A DNA stretch of 64,000 nt, from positions 1 to 64,000 of the forward strand of contig CALDDQ010000012.1 of NCBI GenBank assembly GCA_937936785.1, written 5' to 3'. Numbering within the stretch: the stretch's first letter is position 1; every line of letters starts with the position of its first letter. The notes below the pieces were generated by a model. That model was given only the letters and a program-made list of their open reading frames with translations. It was not told the DNA's origin and did not search any database. This document shows, one piece after another, positions 36,452 through 45,991 of the stretch. The DNA comes from an uncultured Endomicrobiia bacterium (GTDB lineage Bacteria > Elusimicrobiota > Endomicrobiia > DTEH01). The position numbers and the translations under genes are program-made.

Positions 36452-37102
36452 CTATTTGAATATCTCATTATTTGCTTTATACCAAAAAACTAAGTCTAAA
36501 TGTTCTATTGGAATTTTAATTTTTTTAGAAAATTGTATCATTTTTTCTTCTATATCATAATAAACTTTTTTGGTTAACGATTTAGGAATTTTGGAAATTA
36601 CATTATAGTGAACAAGGTTTCTTAATATGTGTCTGTCAAGAATAGCAATTTTTTGTCCAAAACCGATATTACGCAAAAAATGACTCGCTTCTTTTAACCC
36701 AACACCTTTAATATTTCTTACTAACCATTCTCGCAGCTTAAAAATATTTTTTTTATTAGTATTTAAATTATTCAAAATAACTTGTTTTATAGTTAGATGA
36801 TTATCTTTAACAAAAAGTTTCTGAACATTTGTTATAAATGTAGCTTTTTTATATTTAAATCTTACACCAGTAAGATTATCCAAAATTTTTTTATAATTTC
36901 CATTAATTAACAAATCTTTTTTTATAATATTTTCAACACAATTCCAACAAATTTTAGCTTTTGATTGAGGAGTTAATAGACAAAAAACTAATTCTGCAAA
37001 AATTTTTTCTTCTGAACCATTTTCCCATATTGATTTAAACTCGTTTAGTCGAGCAACAATTTGTGGTTTTATTTTTTGATAAATTTTTTTAAGGTCATTC
37101 AT
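36452..37102 (-). CDS. N-glycosylase/DNA lyase (Ogg2-type 8-oxoguanine glycosylase)
   Basis: HhH-GPD base-excision enzyme: AELVFCLLTPQSKAKICWNCVENI, LREWLVRNIKGVGLKEASHFLRNIGFGQKIAILDRHILRNL. The Lys of KGVGLKEASH and the Asp of ILDRHIL match the catalytic pair of Ogg2. 216 residues, the usual compact form. It repairs oxidised guanine, fitting the adjacent oxidative-defence genes, but lies 40 nt upstream of the flavin reductase gene. Confidence 0.9.
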   Translation of the reverse strand: MNDLKKIYQKIKPQIVARLNEFKSIWENGSEEKIFAELVFCLLTPQSKAKICWNCVENIIKKDLLINGNYKKILDNLTGVRFKYKKATFITNVQKLFVKDNHLTIKQVILNNLNTNKKNIFKLREWLVRNIKGVGLKEASHFLRNIGFGQKIAILDRHILRNLVHYNVISKIPKSLTKKVYYDIEEKMIQFSKKIKIPIEHLDLVFWYKANNEIFK

Positions 37103-37218
37103 TAAAATTTTAGAATATAATTTATTTCTTTTTTAAATAATAAATTCTACTAATGTAACAATTTTTAGGTGGAAAAGTTTTTAATTTAATTCCAAAAATA
37201 GTAACTAAATGCCATCTT

Positions 37219-40200
37219 CTAGTAGGTAATTTCCACTTCAACAGGAATTTTTTTAAATTTTATTTCTGTAGAACTAAAATTCTTCCATTGTTTACCATTA
37301 ATTTTTACTTCTTTAATTGGTTTTGATATTGGTGAAAACAAGATAATATCTCCAGGTTGTTTGAAATTGCCATAAATTCTTGCTTTTACTACATTATCAA
37401 TTTTTTTTAACTCATAGTTTAAAATTCCCCAAACTGTGGGTAAATTTTTTACTGAAACACCATACTTATATTCTAACCATTCATCCTTTAAACCTTTACA
37501 CAAAGTGATGTTTCCATTGTTTTCGTTTTCAATAACAAAAAAACTTCTTACAGAATTTATATAGTCTGATCCAACCCAAGTATGAGGCATGTCACCTATA
37601 AAATATGGGGCATCTTCAATTCTCCACACAATTTCTGCCCAATGATTCCAGTTATAAGGTCTTTGACAAGAAAAAAAATAGTCCAAAATTTTATGTGCTT
37701 TTTCTTTTTGGTTCAAATATATAAAAGACCTTAAATTTCGGTGTTCATAAGGAGTAAAATTTTCACCCCAATTTTTTCCTAAGATCCTCTTCTCTACATC
37801 CTTATAGTAAATATTTAAAGTATTTTCTAATTCCTTTCTTGGCATATAATCAAATTCATCTACAGGATATATTCCGATTGAAATTGAAGTTGCATCAAAA
37901 TCACCAAGCTCAGCACAGCCAGGGATATAACTAATTCCATGTGTCTGCATAGCAAGTTTTATTGATTCGTACAAATCTTTTCTATAATCTAAAACTTCAC
38001 GAGCATATTTATTTTTTAAATCTCTTTCCCCTAAAATCTCCATAATTTTTGTAGCATCCTTTAGGCCTTTTAATGCAAAGAAATTGTCCCAGTAAGAATG
38101 CATAGGTTTTTCGCTATAACCTTCATGGCTAATAGATTCTGGGACCAAACCGTATAAAATTCGTTTTTCTATTGGGCCATTTTTATATTCTGTACTTTTG
38201 CGTTTGTTACGTAATGAAATTATATAATCAGCAACTTTTATAATGTTGGATAAATGTTGTTTAAGAAAGAATTTATCTTTAGTATAGTTATAATATTGCA
38301 TGCACAGGTAAATATATTGTCCATGACTATCATTTTCTGGTACATGTTCTGCACCACGATCATCTACTGCACATGGTACGTGTCCATTTGGGAAAATATA
38401 TTTTGCATACCAATCAATAAATTCTCTCACTTCTTTAGTTAAACCCATTTTTAGTAATGCAGAAGATGTTAAAGAACCATCTCGTATCCATGATCTATTA
38501 TAAGATCTTGATCCGGGTTGTATTCTTGGACCATCTTTGTTTATTAAGATATATGCTAGATTAGATCGTATAGTTCTTGCCAATTTAAGATCTTCTGGAG
38601 GCAGATTAATTTCGAAGTAACTTAATTTAGAATCCCAATAGTTTACACTTTTGTTAAATTTCTCTGTGCCTAGTAAAACTGCTTGGTCGTATGTCATATT
38701 TGATTCATAAGCAATATTTTTTAGTTTGGAATCATATAATGGAATTAAAATAAAAATATCTTTTTCTTCATTTGGTTCTATTTCTAAGATATATTCTAAA
38801 GCAGCACTAGCATATGAAGAAAGATCGTTAATTATTTTGTTTGGAGGAACTTTTCCTTCTTTCAAATATTTTGTTATATCACCAGATGCATATTCTGCCG
38901 CACCAAAGTTTGTTGGTTTAGTTAGTGGTATAATATATTTTTCGTTGTTAACTGTAACAATTTTATCATCATAAGATATTGAACTAACTTTTGCCAACCC
39001 ACCGGTTGTATTTAGAAGTTGCCATGGAGGATTTACTTGAAATGGTCTTATGGCTAGAAATAATTTTCCATCTAATTTTGTGTTTAGATTGTTTTTTATT
39101 TTATACCATGCGATTATTTCAGAGTTATTTATTTCTCCTGAAGGGAAAAATTTTGCTATCAGAGTGAAATCATTATGATCCCACTTGACTAAGGGTATAG
39201 GCAAATATTTTTTTTCTAAGTCTTGTTCTAATTTTACATCTGCCCAGGTAATAAGTTTATTGTTTAAGTATAAAAATGGTTCTATGGTAAAACTTTCTTT
39301 ATCAACTTCCAGCGCTCCTTCTTCATTAACAAGGGATTCTTTAACATCACTGTCAATACCAACAACAGTCCAATAAGATTGTTTGTTTTGTAAATATTTT
39401 GGGTAAAAACCTTTTAAAGAATCTTCAGCTGCAATTTCAAATTTTTTTATTGGTGTAACTTTTTCTTCAACACCTTTTATCTCAATTTCTGATATACCAT
39501 AACCTTTTTGGCCACTACTTTTTTTTAGTTCAATTTTTAGGTATCTGCTTTCTCCATCTTCCACATAAATTCTGTCTCTTCCACCGTCGCTATTTTTTAC
39601 TCTATATATCTTTGTCCAGTTTTGAGCATCGGTAGATGCGAAGACATCATATTCTATCGCATAATCATTCGGGTGCCAATGAATAAATATTCCGCTGTAT
39701 TCTCGTGGTTTACGAAAGTCTATTTTTAACCACTGATTTTCATTTTTATCACTATGCCAATAAGTTTTTTTATTGCCATCAAATAAATTGTCCACAATTT
39801 TTTTGTTAACAGATGTAGATGCAGAGACAATAATTTCATCATCAGGTGATTTTAATCGTATTTCATAAATTGAAAAACCCCATACAGTGCCACGTTTAAT
39901 GCAGTTAATTTTTATGTATTTTACTTTATTCCGTTTTAAAAAAATTTCATCAGTTCCTCCATCGCTATCATCAACAAAATAAACTTTTGTCCAGTTTATG
40001 TTATCTTTTGAGAACAAAATTTCGTACTCTTTTGCATATGCATATTCCCAATCTATTACTAACCCAGAAATTTCTATTTCTTCACCTAAGTCTAATATTA
40101 ACCATTGGTTATCTGAATGTTCGGATGACCAACGAGTATGTTTATCTCCATCAACAACATTTTGTGGTCCAAGTTCTAATTTTTCTATTGAAGAAGAAGT

Positions 40201-40785
40201 GGCTTTTATATTTTTAATTTGTAAAAAATTATCTTTTATTTCTTCAATTTTTAACTCGTCAAAAAAAACTTTACCTTTTCCTCCTGTACCACAAGATATA
40301 GCAAGTTCTATCTTTTCAATTTTTGATAACTTTTCGTTAGGATTAGGACCCCAAGCAAATGTTATATCACGTTTTCTTACAATCATTTTTGTCCACTGAT
40401 CTTGAAATTTGTAATTAGTCCATTTTTTCCAGAAAACATTACCTTCTTTGTCAATTAGTTTAAATTCAACGTTATTATCTGGTATCTCACCTTTTATATT
40501 AAATGTTATCTTAAAGTTTTCTGGTAATTTAAGTGAAACATCTTTTGTTATAACAACGTAACCCATTTTATTAGTAAAATCTATATCTAATCCTAAGTAT
40601 GTACTTTTATCTTCGGTGGTAGTCATCATATTCATTACTACACCATCTGAATTTGTGGGTTTCCATATTGATATTTCATTAAAATCATCCAATATTTTGA
40701 CAGACGAAAAAAGATTAGAAATTATGATAGTTAAAATACAACAAATAAAATTTAATTTCCAAATTAACTTTTTGATTTTTTTCAC
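37219..40785 (-). CDS. Secreted discoidin-domain glycosidase-like protein ((alpha/alpha)6 barrel)
   Basis: The GTG start follows ACGGAGGG. A signal peptide (FICCILTIIISNLFSS) leads to a carbohydrate-binding-like beta domain (residues about 30-185). Two F5/8 type C discoidin repeats follow (VVDGDKHTRWSSEHSDNQWLILDLGEEIEISGLVIDW; LFDGNKKTYWHSDKNENQWLKIDF). A C-terminal domain of about 600 residues contains RSYNRSWIRDGSLTSSALLKMGL and HYMPYRKELE-like helices, resembling six-hairpin glycosidases of the glucoamylase/debranching type. Substrate unknown; an exported polysaccharide-acting enzyme is likely. 1188 residues. Confidence 0.75.
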   Translation of the reverse strand: MKKIKKLIWKLNFICCILTIIISNLFSSVKILDDFNEISIWKPTNSDGVVMNMMTTTEDKSTYLGLDIDFTNKMGYVVITKDVSLKLPENFKITFNIKGEIPDNNVEFKLIDKEGNVFWKKWTNYKFQDQWTKMIVRKRDITFAWGPNPNEKLSKIEKIELAISCGTGGKGKVFFDELKIEEIKDNFLQIKNIKATSSSIEKLELGPQNVVDGDKHTRWSSEHSDNQWLILDLGEEIEISGLVIDWEYAYAKEYEILFSKDNINWTKVYFVDDSDGGTDEIFLKRNKVKYIKINCIKRGTVWGFSIYEIRLKSPDDEIIVSASTSVNKKIVDNLFDGNKKTYWHSDKNENQWLKIDFRKPREYSGIFIHWHPNDYAIEYDVFASTDAQNWTKIYRVKNSDGGRDRIYVEDGESRYLKIELKKSSGQKGYGISEIEIKGVEEKVTPIKKFEIAAEDSLKGFYPKYLQNKQSYWTVVGIDSDVKESLVNEEGALEVDKESFTIEPFLYLNNKLITWADVKLEQDLEKKYLPIPLVKWDHNDFTLIAKFFPSGEINNSEIIAWYKIKNNLNTKLDGKLFLAIRPFQVNPPWQLLNTTGGLAKVSSISYDDKIVTVNNEKYIIPLTKPTNFGAAEYASGDITKYLKEGKVPPNKIINDLSSYASAALEYILEIEPNEEKDIFILIPLYDSKLKNIAYESNMTYDQAVLLGTEKFNKSVNYWDSKLSYFEINLPPEDLKLARTIRSNLAYILINKDGPRIQPGSRSYNRSWIRDGSLTSSALLKMGLTKEVREFIDWYAKYIFPNGHVPCAVDDRGAEHVPENDSHGQYIYLCMQYYNYTKDKFFLKQHLSNIIKVADYIISLRNKRKSTEYKNGPIEKRILYGLVPESISHEGYSEKPMHSYWDNFFALKGLKDATKIMEILGERDLKNKYAREVLDYRKDLYESIKLAMQTHGISYIPGCAELGDFDATSISIGIYPVDEFDYMPRKELENTLNIYYKDVEKRILGKNWGENFTPYEHRNLRSFIYLNQKEKAHKILDYFFSCQRPYNWNHWAEIVWRIEDAPYFIGDMPHTWVGSDYINSVRSFFVIENENNGNITLCKGLKDEWLEYKYGVSVKNLPTVWGILNYELKKIDNVVKARIYGNFKQPGDIILFSPISKPIKEVKINGKQWKNFSSTEIKFKKIPVEVEITY

Positions 40786-40876
40786 AAGTGTACCCTCCGT
40801 TATTTTTTATTTAACCTAGAAAATATCAAATTTTTTTATATTTTACAATTTAAAAAATCATTTAAACTACAATTTT

Positions 40877-41293
40877 TTAAGTTATTTGTTTCAAACTAAA
40901 CTTTGTCATAAAATCTATGCATTTGATACTTCTTACTCCATTAAATAACAAATTTTCTTTTAACTTATTATCGTTTGTTACAACGATAACTTCTATATTT
41001 GTTTCATATCTTTTTTTTGCAATACGAATTATCTGCGCATCAGCAGGTTGAGTTTCTTTTGGTCCTTCAGCATAAACCACCTCAATCTTACCCACACGCA
41101 TCTTTTCAAACGGGGCTAAACTATGAACATCGTACACTATAACCACTTCAACATTTTTATTTTCAGTAAACAACCGTGATAATTCTTTATTTAACCGTTC
41201 CCGAGCAGAAATTACACTTTGTGGATTTTGATTTTTTACATAACCTAAATATTGCATCAAATTACTTCCGTCAATTATATATTTTGTTTTCAT
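40877..41293 (-). CDS. NYN/YacP-like ribonuclease domain protein
   Basis: 138 residues with PIN-like acidic residues: YIIDGSNLMQYLG, VEVVIVYDVHSL, TQPADAQIIRIAKKRYETNIEVIVVTNDNKLKENLL. This is the NYN domain of the YacP (DUF901) group, predicted metal-dependent RNase. No partner domain is fused. It stands alone between the glycosidase-like gene and a short intergenic gap. Confidence 0.8.
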   Translation of the reverse strand: MKTKYIIDGSNLMQYLGYVKNQNPQSVISARERLNKELSRLFTENKNVEVVIVYDVHSLAPFEKMRVGKIEVVYAEGPKETQPADAQIIRIAKKRYETNIEVIVVTNDNKLKENLLFNGVRSIKCIDFMTKFSLKQIT

Positions 41294-41562
41294 AAAAAAC
41301 CGAACTTTGAAAATAGGTTTGGATTTTTAAAAATTATTGATATTTTTTTGATTATTGCTATCAATAAACATTATATAATTTTTACAAATAAAATTAAAAT
41401 TCTTTTTATAAAAATGTAAAGTAGATAAACACAGTAGAGTAGTAGAAATAAACTTTAATTTGTTTCTATTACAAATACATCTATAAATCCGTAAATAAAA
41501 AAGTTAAAATACTAGTATCCAAAAAACTGTAGTTTTTGTAATCATAAAACACAACCAATATT

Positions 41563-42255
41563 TTACAAATCTTTAACGTGCATTTTTATTTTTAAGTTGT
41601 TATTAATTTGTTTATACCATTCTTCAAGAACAGCAACTTGTTTTTCTTGTAATAATTCTTGAGCAAATTTTTCTTTTTCTTTTTCAAAATTTTTCATATT
41701 ACCAAATTTGTTATTATAGGCAAGAACAATTTCGTTATTTGATATTTTTACTGATGACACTACAAACTCACGAAGTTTAAACATTGCAATTTGTTTTTTT
41801 CTTGATTCTTCAAACTCTTTTGGAGACATTTTTAGACGATATAACAAAGTACTGATGTAAGTTTCCCGGTCAAATCGTCCATCTTTTTGAAAAGCAGGTA
41901 TTCGCATAATGTTTTGATAAACTTCAGCATTAGTTACTACAATACCAAACTTTTTACTTTCTTGCCAAAAAACTTCCTCTTGCAAAAGATCACGAAACAC
42001 TTGTTGTTTTATTGATTTTGTGATCTCTTGCGTAATTTCGTGTCCTTGTTCTCTGTAGTTGTCAATATTTTGATTTACTATACGATTAAATCTTGACAAC
42101 GAAATTTTTGTTCCATTAACTGTTGCAACAGTGTCAATTGCAGAAGTAGCTCTGATGTATCCTCCAAAACCAAGAAATATTCCTGCAAGAAAACCTATTA
42201 CTGTTACTATAAAGATATCTCTACGATGTTTTTTAAAAAATGAAAAAATGTCCAT
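41563..42255 (-). CDS. SurA/PpiD N-terminal-like membrane-anchored chaperone (no PPIase domain)
   Basis: A membrane helix near the N-terminus (DIFIVTVIGFLAGIFLGFGGYI) precedes a SurA_N-type helical domain (VATVNGTKISLSRFNRIVNQNID ... FRDLLQEEVFWQESKKFGIVVTNAEVYQNIMRIPAFQKDGRFDRETYISTLLYRLKMSPKEFEESRKKQI). That motif set is the PpiD/SurA chaperone fold. At 230 residues it stops before any parvulin domain. Likely assists folding or release of exported proteins at the inner membrane. The BamD-like lipoprotein is divergent. Confidence 0.83.
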   Translation of the reverse strand: MDIFSFFKKHRRDIFIVTVIGFLAGIFLGFGGYIRATSAIDTVATVNGTKISLSRFNRIVNQNIDNYREQGHEITQEITKSIKQQVFRDLLQEEVFWQESKKFGIVVTNAEVYQNIMRIPAFQKDGRFDRETYISTLLYRLKMSPKEFEESRKKQIAMFKLREFVVSSVKISNNEIVLAYNNKFGNMKNFEKEKEKFAQELLQEKQVAVLEEWYKQINNNLKIKMHVKDL

Positions 42256-42308
42256 AAATAAGATTTTTTTCCTTTAAATGTAAGTAAACTATAATAAAAA
42301 ATTTTGTT

Positions 42309-42345
42309 AGTCAAGGTTGACTTGAAAAAATTTTTTTGATAGAAA
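42309..42345 (+). promoter_or_regulatory. Divergent promoters with back-to-back -35 boxes
   Basis: AGTCAAGGTTGACT (42309-42322) is an inverted repeat made of two TTGACT boxes pointing apart, 2 nt between them. On the plus strand TTGACT, 17 nt and TAGAAA (42340-42345) end 7 nt before the ATG at 42353, giving a leaderless layout. On the minus strand TTGACT and 17 nt lead to TAGTTT toward the SurA-like gene. Confidence 0.5.
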
Positions 42346-42352
42346 CTTTGTT

Positions 42353-43177
42353 ATGAAAAAATTTTTTCCTTTAATTATTTTAGTAATCATATTTTTAAGT
42401 TGTACTGATCCAAAAAATATTCTGTCTAAAGCAAAAAAGTATCAAGTACAAAATAAATATGACAATGCAGAAAGACTATACTTGAGATTGATAATTAAGT
42501 ATCCAACAGACGATCTTGCAGCAGAAGCTATGTATAATTTGGGTTTGATTTATAAAGACGTAAAAAAAGATTATCCTCAAAGTAAACTTTGGTTTTCTCA
42601 AATTATTACAAAATTTCCATATTCTGATTTTAAAGATCTTGCTCAGGTAGGGATGTTAGATTCTCCAGATTATTTTGGTTTAAACGAGAACAATACATTG
42701 TTATTAGGTGATCCGGAAACAGGTGGAAAAAATATGCGGATAAAAAATAAAACAAGTAAATTAGATTACAATTTGTTTTTATTAGAACAAACACTTTTTG
42801 CTGGAGAAAAAGTTGTCCGGGTAGAAAAAAGATATTATTTAAAAACAGGAACAGAGATACGGGAATTTTTGGCAGATCCAACAAAAAATAAAAATGCTAT
42901 TTATTCAGTGGTATTAAAGCTGCCGTATGAAAAAAATAATTTTTGGCAAACAAAAAAAGATGGTAAAAATGTTACTTATACTATAGTAGAAGATAATGTA
43001 AAAATAAAAATAAAAGATAAAGAATTTGTTAATTGTATAAAAGTTATGGAACAGGTAGAAAATTCTGTTGGGATAAAATATTTATATTATGCGCCAAATG
43101 TTGGATGTGTAAAAATTACAACTACAACTATCCTGCAAAAAGATAAAGAGTATGTATCTGTGCAAGGAATTTTTTAG
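42353..43177 (+). CDS. BamD/TPR-like outer-membrane lipoprotein
   Basis: Lipoprotein signal FFPLIILVIIFLSC with the lipidated Cys at residue 17 (FLSC). The next 90 residues hold two TPR units (KAKKYQVQNKYDNAERLYLRLIIKYPTDDLAAEAMYNLGLIYKDV; DYPQSKLWFSQIITKFPYSDFKDLAQVGM) as in BamD/YfgL-type assembly factors. The remaining 160 residues form a beta-rich domain (LLLEQTLFAGEKVVRVEKRYYLKTGTEIREF ... KIKIKDKEFVNCIKVMEQ) that I do not recognise. Likely envelope-associated, but not a standard full-length BamD. Confidence 0.7.
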   Translation: MKKFFPLIILVIIFLSCTDPKNILSKAKKYQVQNKYDNAERLYLRLIIKYPTDDLAAEAMYNLGLIYKDVKKDYPQSKLWFSQIITKFPYSDFKDLAQVGMLDSPDYFGLNENNTLLLGDPETGGKNMRIKNKTSKLDYNLFLLEQTLFAGEKVVRVEKRYYLKTGTEIREFLADPTKNKNAIYSVVLKLPYEKNNFWQTKKDGKNVTYTIVEDNVKIKIKDKEFVNCIKVMEQVENSVGIKYLYYAPNVGCVKITTTTILQKDKEYVSVQGIF

Positions 43178-43274
43178 TTATTTTAAATTTTATAAATTTC
43201 AAAGTTACAAAAAATTAAGTTAAGATAAAAAATATATGATTTTTAAAAATTAAAAAAGGGGAATTGCAAAAAGA

Positions 43275-45914
43275 ATGAAAAATATATTTTCACATGGTGA
43301 ACCAGAAAATATGTATAAGGTTAATAATCCAAAATCGTACATTGTTATGCCGAAATTGCCACAGAAATTGGAGAAGTTAATTGATATTGCATATAACTTT
43401 TGGTGGACATGGACAACAGATGCTTTAGAACTTTTTCGTAGAATAGACAGAGATTTGTGGGAAGAGGTTTATCATAATCCAATAAAACTTTTAGGCAGTG
43501 TTTCTGAACAGAAATTAAAAGTGTTAGAATCAGATCCAAGTTTTATTGCACATTTAGAAGATGTGTACAAAGAATTACAAAAATATTTAACAGCAAACAC
43601 ATGGTTTTATAGAGAATTTTCAAAATCGCATCCAAAATGTTGTATAGCATATTTTTCAATGGAATATGGTTTATCGGAATGTGTTCCGATGTATTCTGGT
43701 GGGTTAGGAATTTTAGCAGGGGACCATTTAAAATCAGCTTCTGACATGGGATTACCTATGGTTAGTATAGGTTTGTGTTATAGGTATGGTTATTTTAAGC
43801 AACATTTAACAGATGACGGCTGGCAACAAGAAGAGTATGTAGAAAACCATTTTTTTAGGATGCCAATGAAACGTCTAAAAGAAGAAAATGGTTCTATACT
43901 AAAATTATTCATAGAGATTCCTAAAAATAACAATTCTCATTTAAATGATGAAAAAACTTCTAAAGATGGATTAGAAAAAATATTTTTTGAAGTTTGGGAA
44001 ATAAAAATAGGACGGAACTCGTTATATTTACTAAATACTGATCTTGCAGAAAATTCTGCTGAGAACAGAAACATTACACATCATTTATATGGTGGAGATA
44101 GAGAAATGCGGCTTAAACAAGAGATTGTTTTAGGAATGGGTGGAGTAAAACTTTTGCAATCGTTAAAAATTACACCTACAGTTTGGCATATGAACGAAGG
44201 GCATAGCGCATTTGTAGTTTTTGAACGGATAAAAGCGTTGATGAAAAATAATGGTTTGTCTTTTAAAGAAGCAAAGGAGTTTGTAGCTTCAAGTTCAATT
44301 TTTACCACTCACACACCAGTCCCTGCTGGTATTGATGTGTTTAGTGTAGATTTAATAAACAAATATTTTAACCATTATTGTAAAGATGTGGGTATAAAAA
44401 TTGACGATTTTTTATCCTTGGGAAGAGAAAATCCTGAAGATAAAAATTCTGGTTTTTCAATGGCAGTGTTAGCATTAAAAACTACTTCGTTTGCAAATGG
44501 TGTGAGCAAACTTCATGGCGTAGTGTCAAGAAATATGTGGAGAAATCTTTATCCGAACCTTCCATCAAATGAAATTCCTATTGACCACATTACAAACGGT
44601 ATTCATGCAAACACATGGATTTCGTATGAATTTGCAACTTTGTTTGACAGATACATAGGTCCTGCATGGAAAGATGAACCTGAAAATCAAACTATTTGGT
44701 CTCGTGTGAAAGAAATTCCCGATGCAGAACTTTGGCGTTCTCATGAACGTCGTCGTGAACGGTTAGTATCTTTTTCACGAAAGAGGTTAAAAGAACAACT
44801 TTTGCGACGTGGTGCTACAAGAGCAGAGATTGAACGTTCAGATGAAGTTTTAGACCCGGAAGCGTTAACTATAGGTTTTGCTCGCAGGTTTGCTGAATAT
44901 AAACGTGGGACATTGTTGTTTAGGAATTTAGATAGGTTAAAAAAAATTCTTTCTAACAAAGAGAAACCTGTTCAGTTGATAATTGCAGGTAAGGCACACC
45001 CGTTAGATAACATAGGAAAAGATATAATAAAGTACATAATACAACTTGCAAAAGATCCTGATTTAAGAGATAAGGTAGTATTTATTGAAGATTATGATAT
45101 GAACGTTGCGCATTATATGGTTCAAGGATGTGATGTGTGGTTAAACTTACCGAGAAGACCTTTGGAAGCTTCAGGAACAAGCGGTATGAAAGCTGCAGTT
45201 AATGGTGTGTTGAATGTTTCCATATTAGATGGTTGGTGGTGTGAGGCCTATAATGGTGAGAACGGTTGGGCAGTTGGTGGTGGAGAAGAGTATACAGATT
45301 TAGGTTTACAAGATGAGATTGAAAGTAGGATAGTGTACGATTTGTTAGAAAAAGAAGTAGTGCCGATTTTTTATTCTCGAGGAATTGATGGTTTACCTCG
45401 TGCATGGATAAAAAAAATGAAAGATTCAATGTTAGCAATATGTCCGATATTTAACATGAACAGATTAATGGAAGATTATACACGCAAATTTTATCTTCCG
45501 GCAGATATAAATTATAATAATTTTATAGCAAACAACTGGGAGATGACAAAAAATTTTAGTAAGTGGATAGAAAATTTACAATCTAACTGGGACAAAATTA
45601 AAGTGTTAGAAGTAAAAGATAATATAAAAGAAACTGTAATTTTGAACGAAAAAATTGAGGTAGAAGCAAAAATTAGTTTAGAAAAGATATTTTCAAAAGA
45701 AGTTTCAGTACAACTATATTGGGGATATTTAGATTCAAAAAATAGAATTACCGAACCACAAATTGTTGAAATGCAGGTTGTAGATGAACGGAATGGAGTT
45801 TATAGAGGGGTAATTATTTCCGATAGAGTTGGACATTGCGGATATGTAATAAGAATTTTACCAAAGTTTAATAACAAAATAATCTACCGCCCAAATTTTA
45901 TAAAATGGTACTAA
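43275..45914 (+). CDS. glgP: Alpha-glucan phosphorylase (GT35)
   Basis: 879 residues of the short alpha-glucan phosphorylase group. The N-terminal DUF3417-like part (LPQKLEKLIDIAYNFWWTWTTDALELFRRIDRDLWEEVYHNPIKLL) precedes AYFSMEYGLSECVPMYSGGLGILAGDHLKSASDMGLPMVSIGL, MNEGHSAFVVFERI, HTPVPAGIDVF, ITNGIHANTWIS and the PLP-region EASGTSGMKAAVNGVLNVSILDGWW. It releases glucose 1-phosphate from storage glucans with phosphate. It is followed later by DUF4912 and a branching enzyme, so a glycogen locus is probable. Start after AAGGGGAATT. Confidence 0.93.
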   Translation: MKNIFSHGEPENMYKVNNPKSYIVMPKLPQKLEKLIDIAYNFWWTWTTDALELFRRIDRDLWEEVYHNPIKLLGSVSEQKLKVLESDPSFIAHLEDVYKELQKYLTANTWFYREFSKSHPKCCIAYFSMEYGLSECVPMYSGGLGILAGDHLKSASDMGLPMVSIGLCYRYGYFKQHLTDDGWQQEEYVENHFFRMPMKRLKEENGSILKLFIEIPKNNNSHLNDEKTSKDGLEKIFFEVWEIKIGRNSLYLLNTDLAENSAENRNITHHLYGGDREMRLKQEIVLGMGGVKLLQSLKITPTVWHMNEGHSAFVVFERIKALMKNNGLSFKEAKEFVASSSIFTTHTPVPAGIDVFSVDLINKYFNHYCKDVGIKIDDFLSLGRENPEDKNSGFSMAVLALKTTSFANGVSKLHGVVSRNMWRNLYPNLPSNEIPIDHITNGIHANTWISYEFATLFDRYIGPAWKDEPENQTIWSRVKEIPDAELWRSHERRRERLVSFSRKRLKEQLLRRGATRAEIERSDEVLDPEALTIGFARRFAEYKRGTLLFRNLDRLKKILSNKEKPVQLIIAGKAHPLDNIGKDIIKYIIQLAKDPDLRDKVVFIEDYDMNVAHYMVQGCDVWLNLPRRPLEASGTSGMKAAVNGVLNVSILDGWWCEAYNGENGWAVGGGEEYTDLGLQDEIESRIVYDLLEKEVVPIFYSRGIDGLPRAWIKKMKDSMLAICPIFNMNRLMEDYTRKFYLPADINYNNFIANNWEMTKNFSKWIENLQSNWDKIKVLEVKDNIKETVILNEKIEVEAKISLEKIFSKEVSVQLYWGYLDSKNRITEPQIVEMQVVDERNGVYRGVIISDRVGHCGYVIRILPKFNNKIIYRPNFIKWY

Positions 45915-45991
45915 TCAGTAAACTATCCAAGGTACTCTATTATATAAAAATTTAAAATCACATATAAACTTGTGATAAAGGAGAAAAAAGT

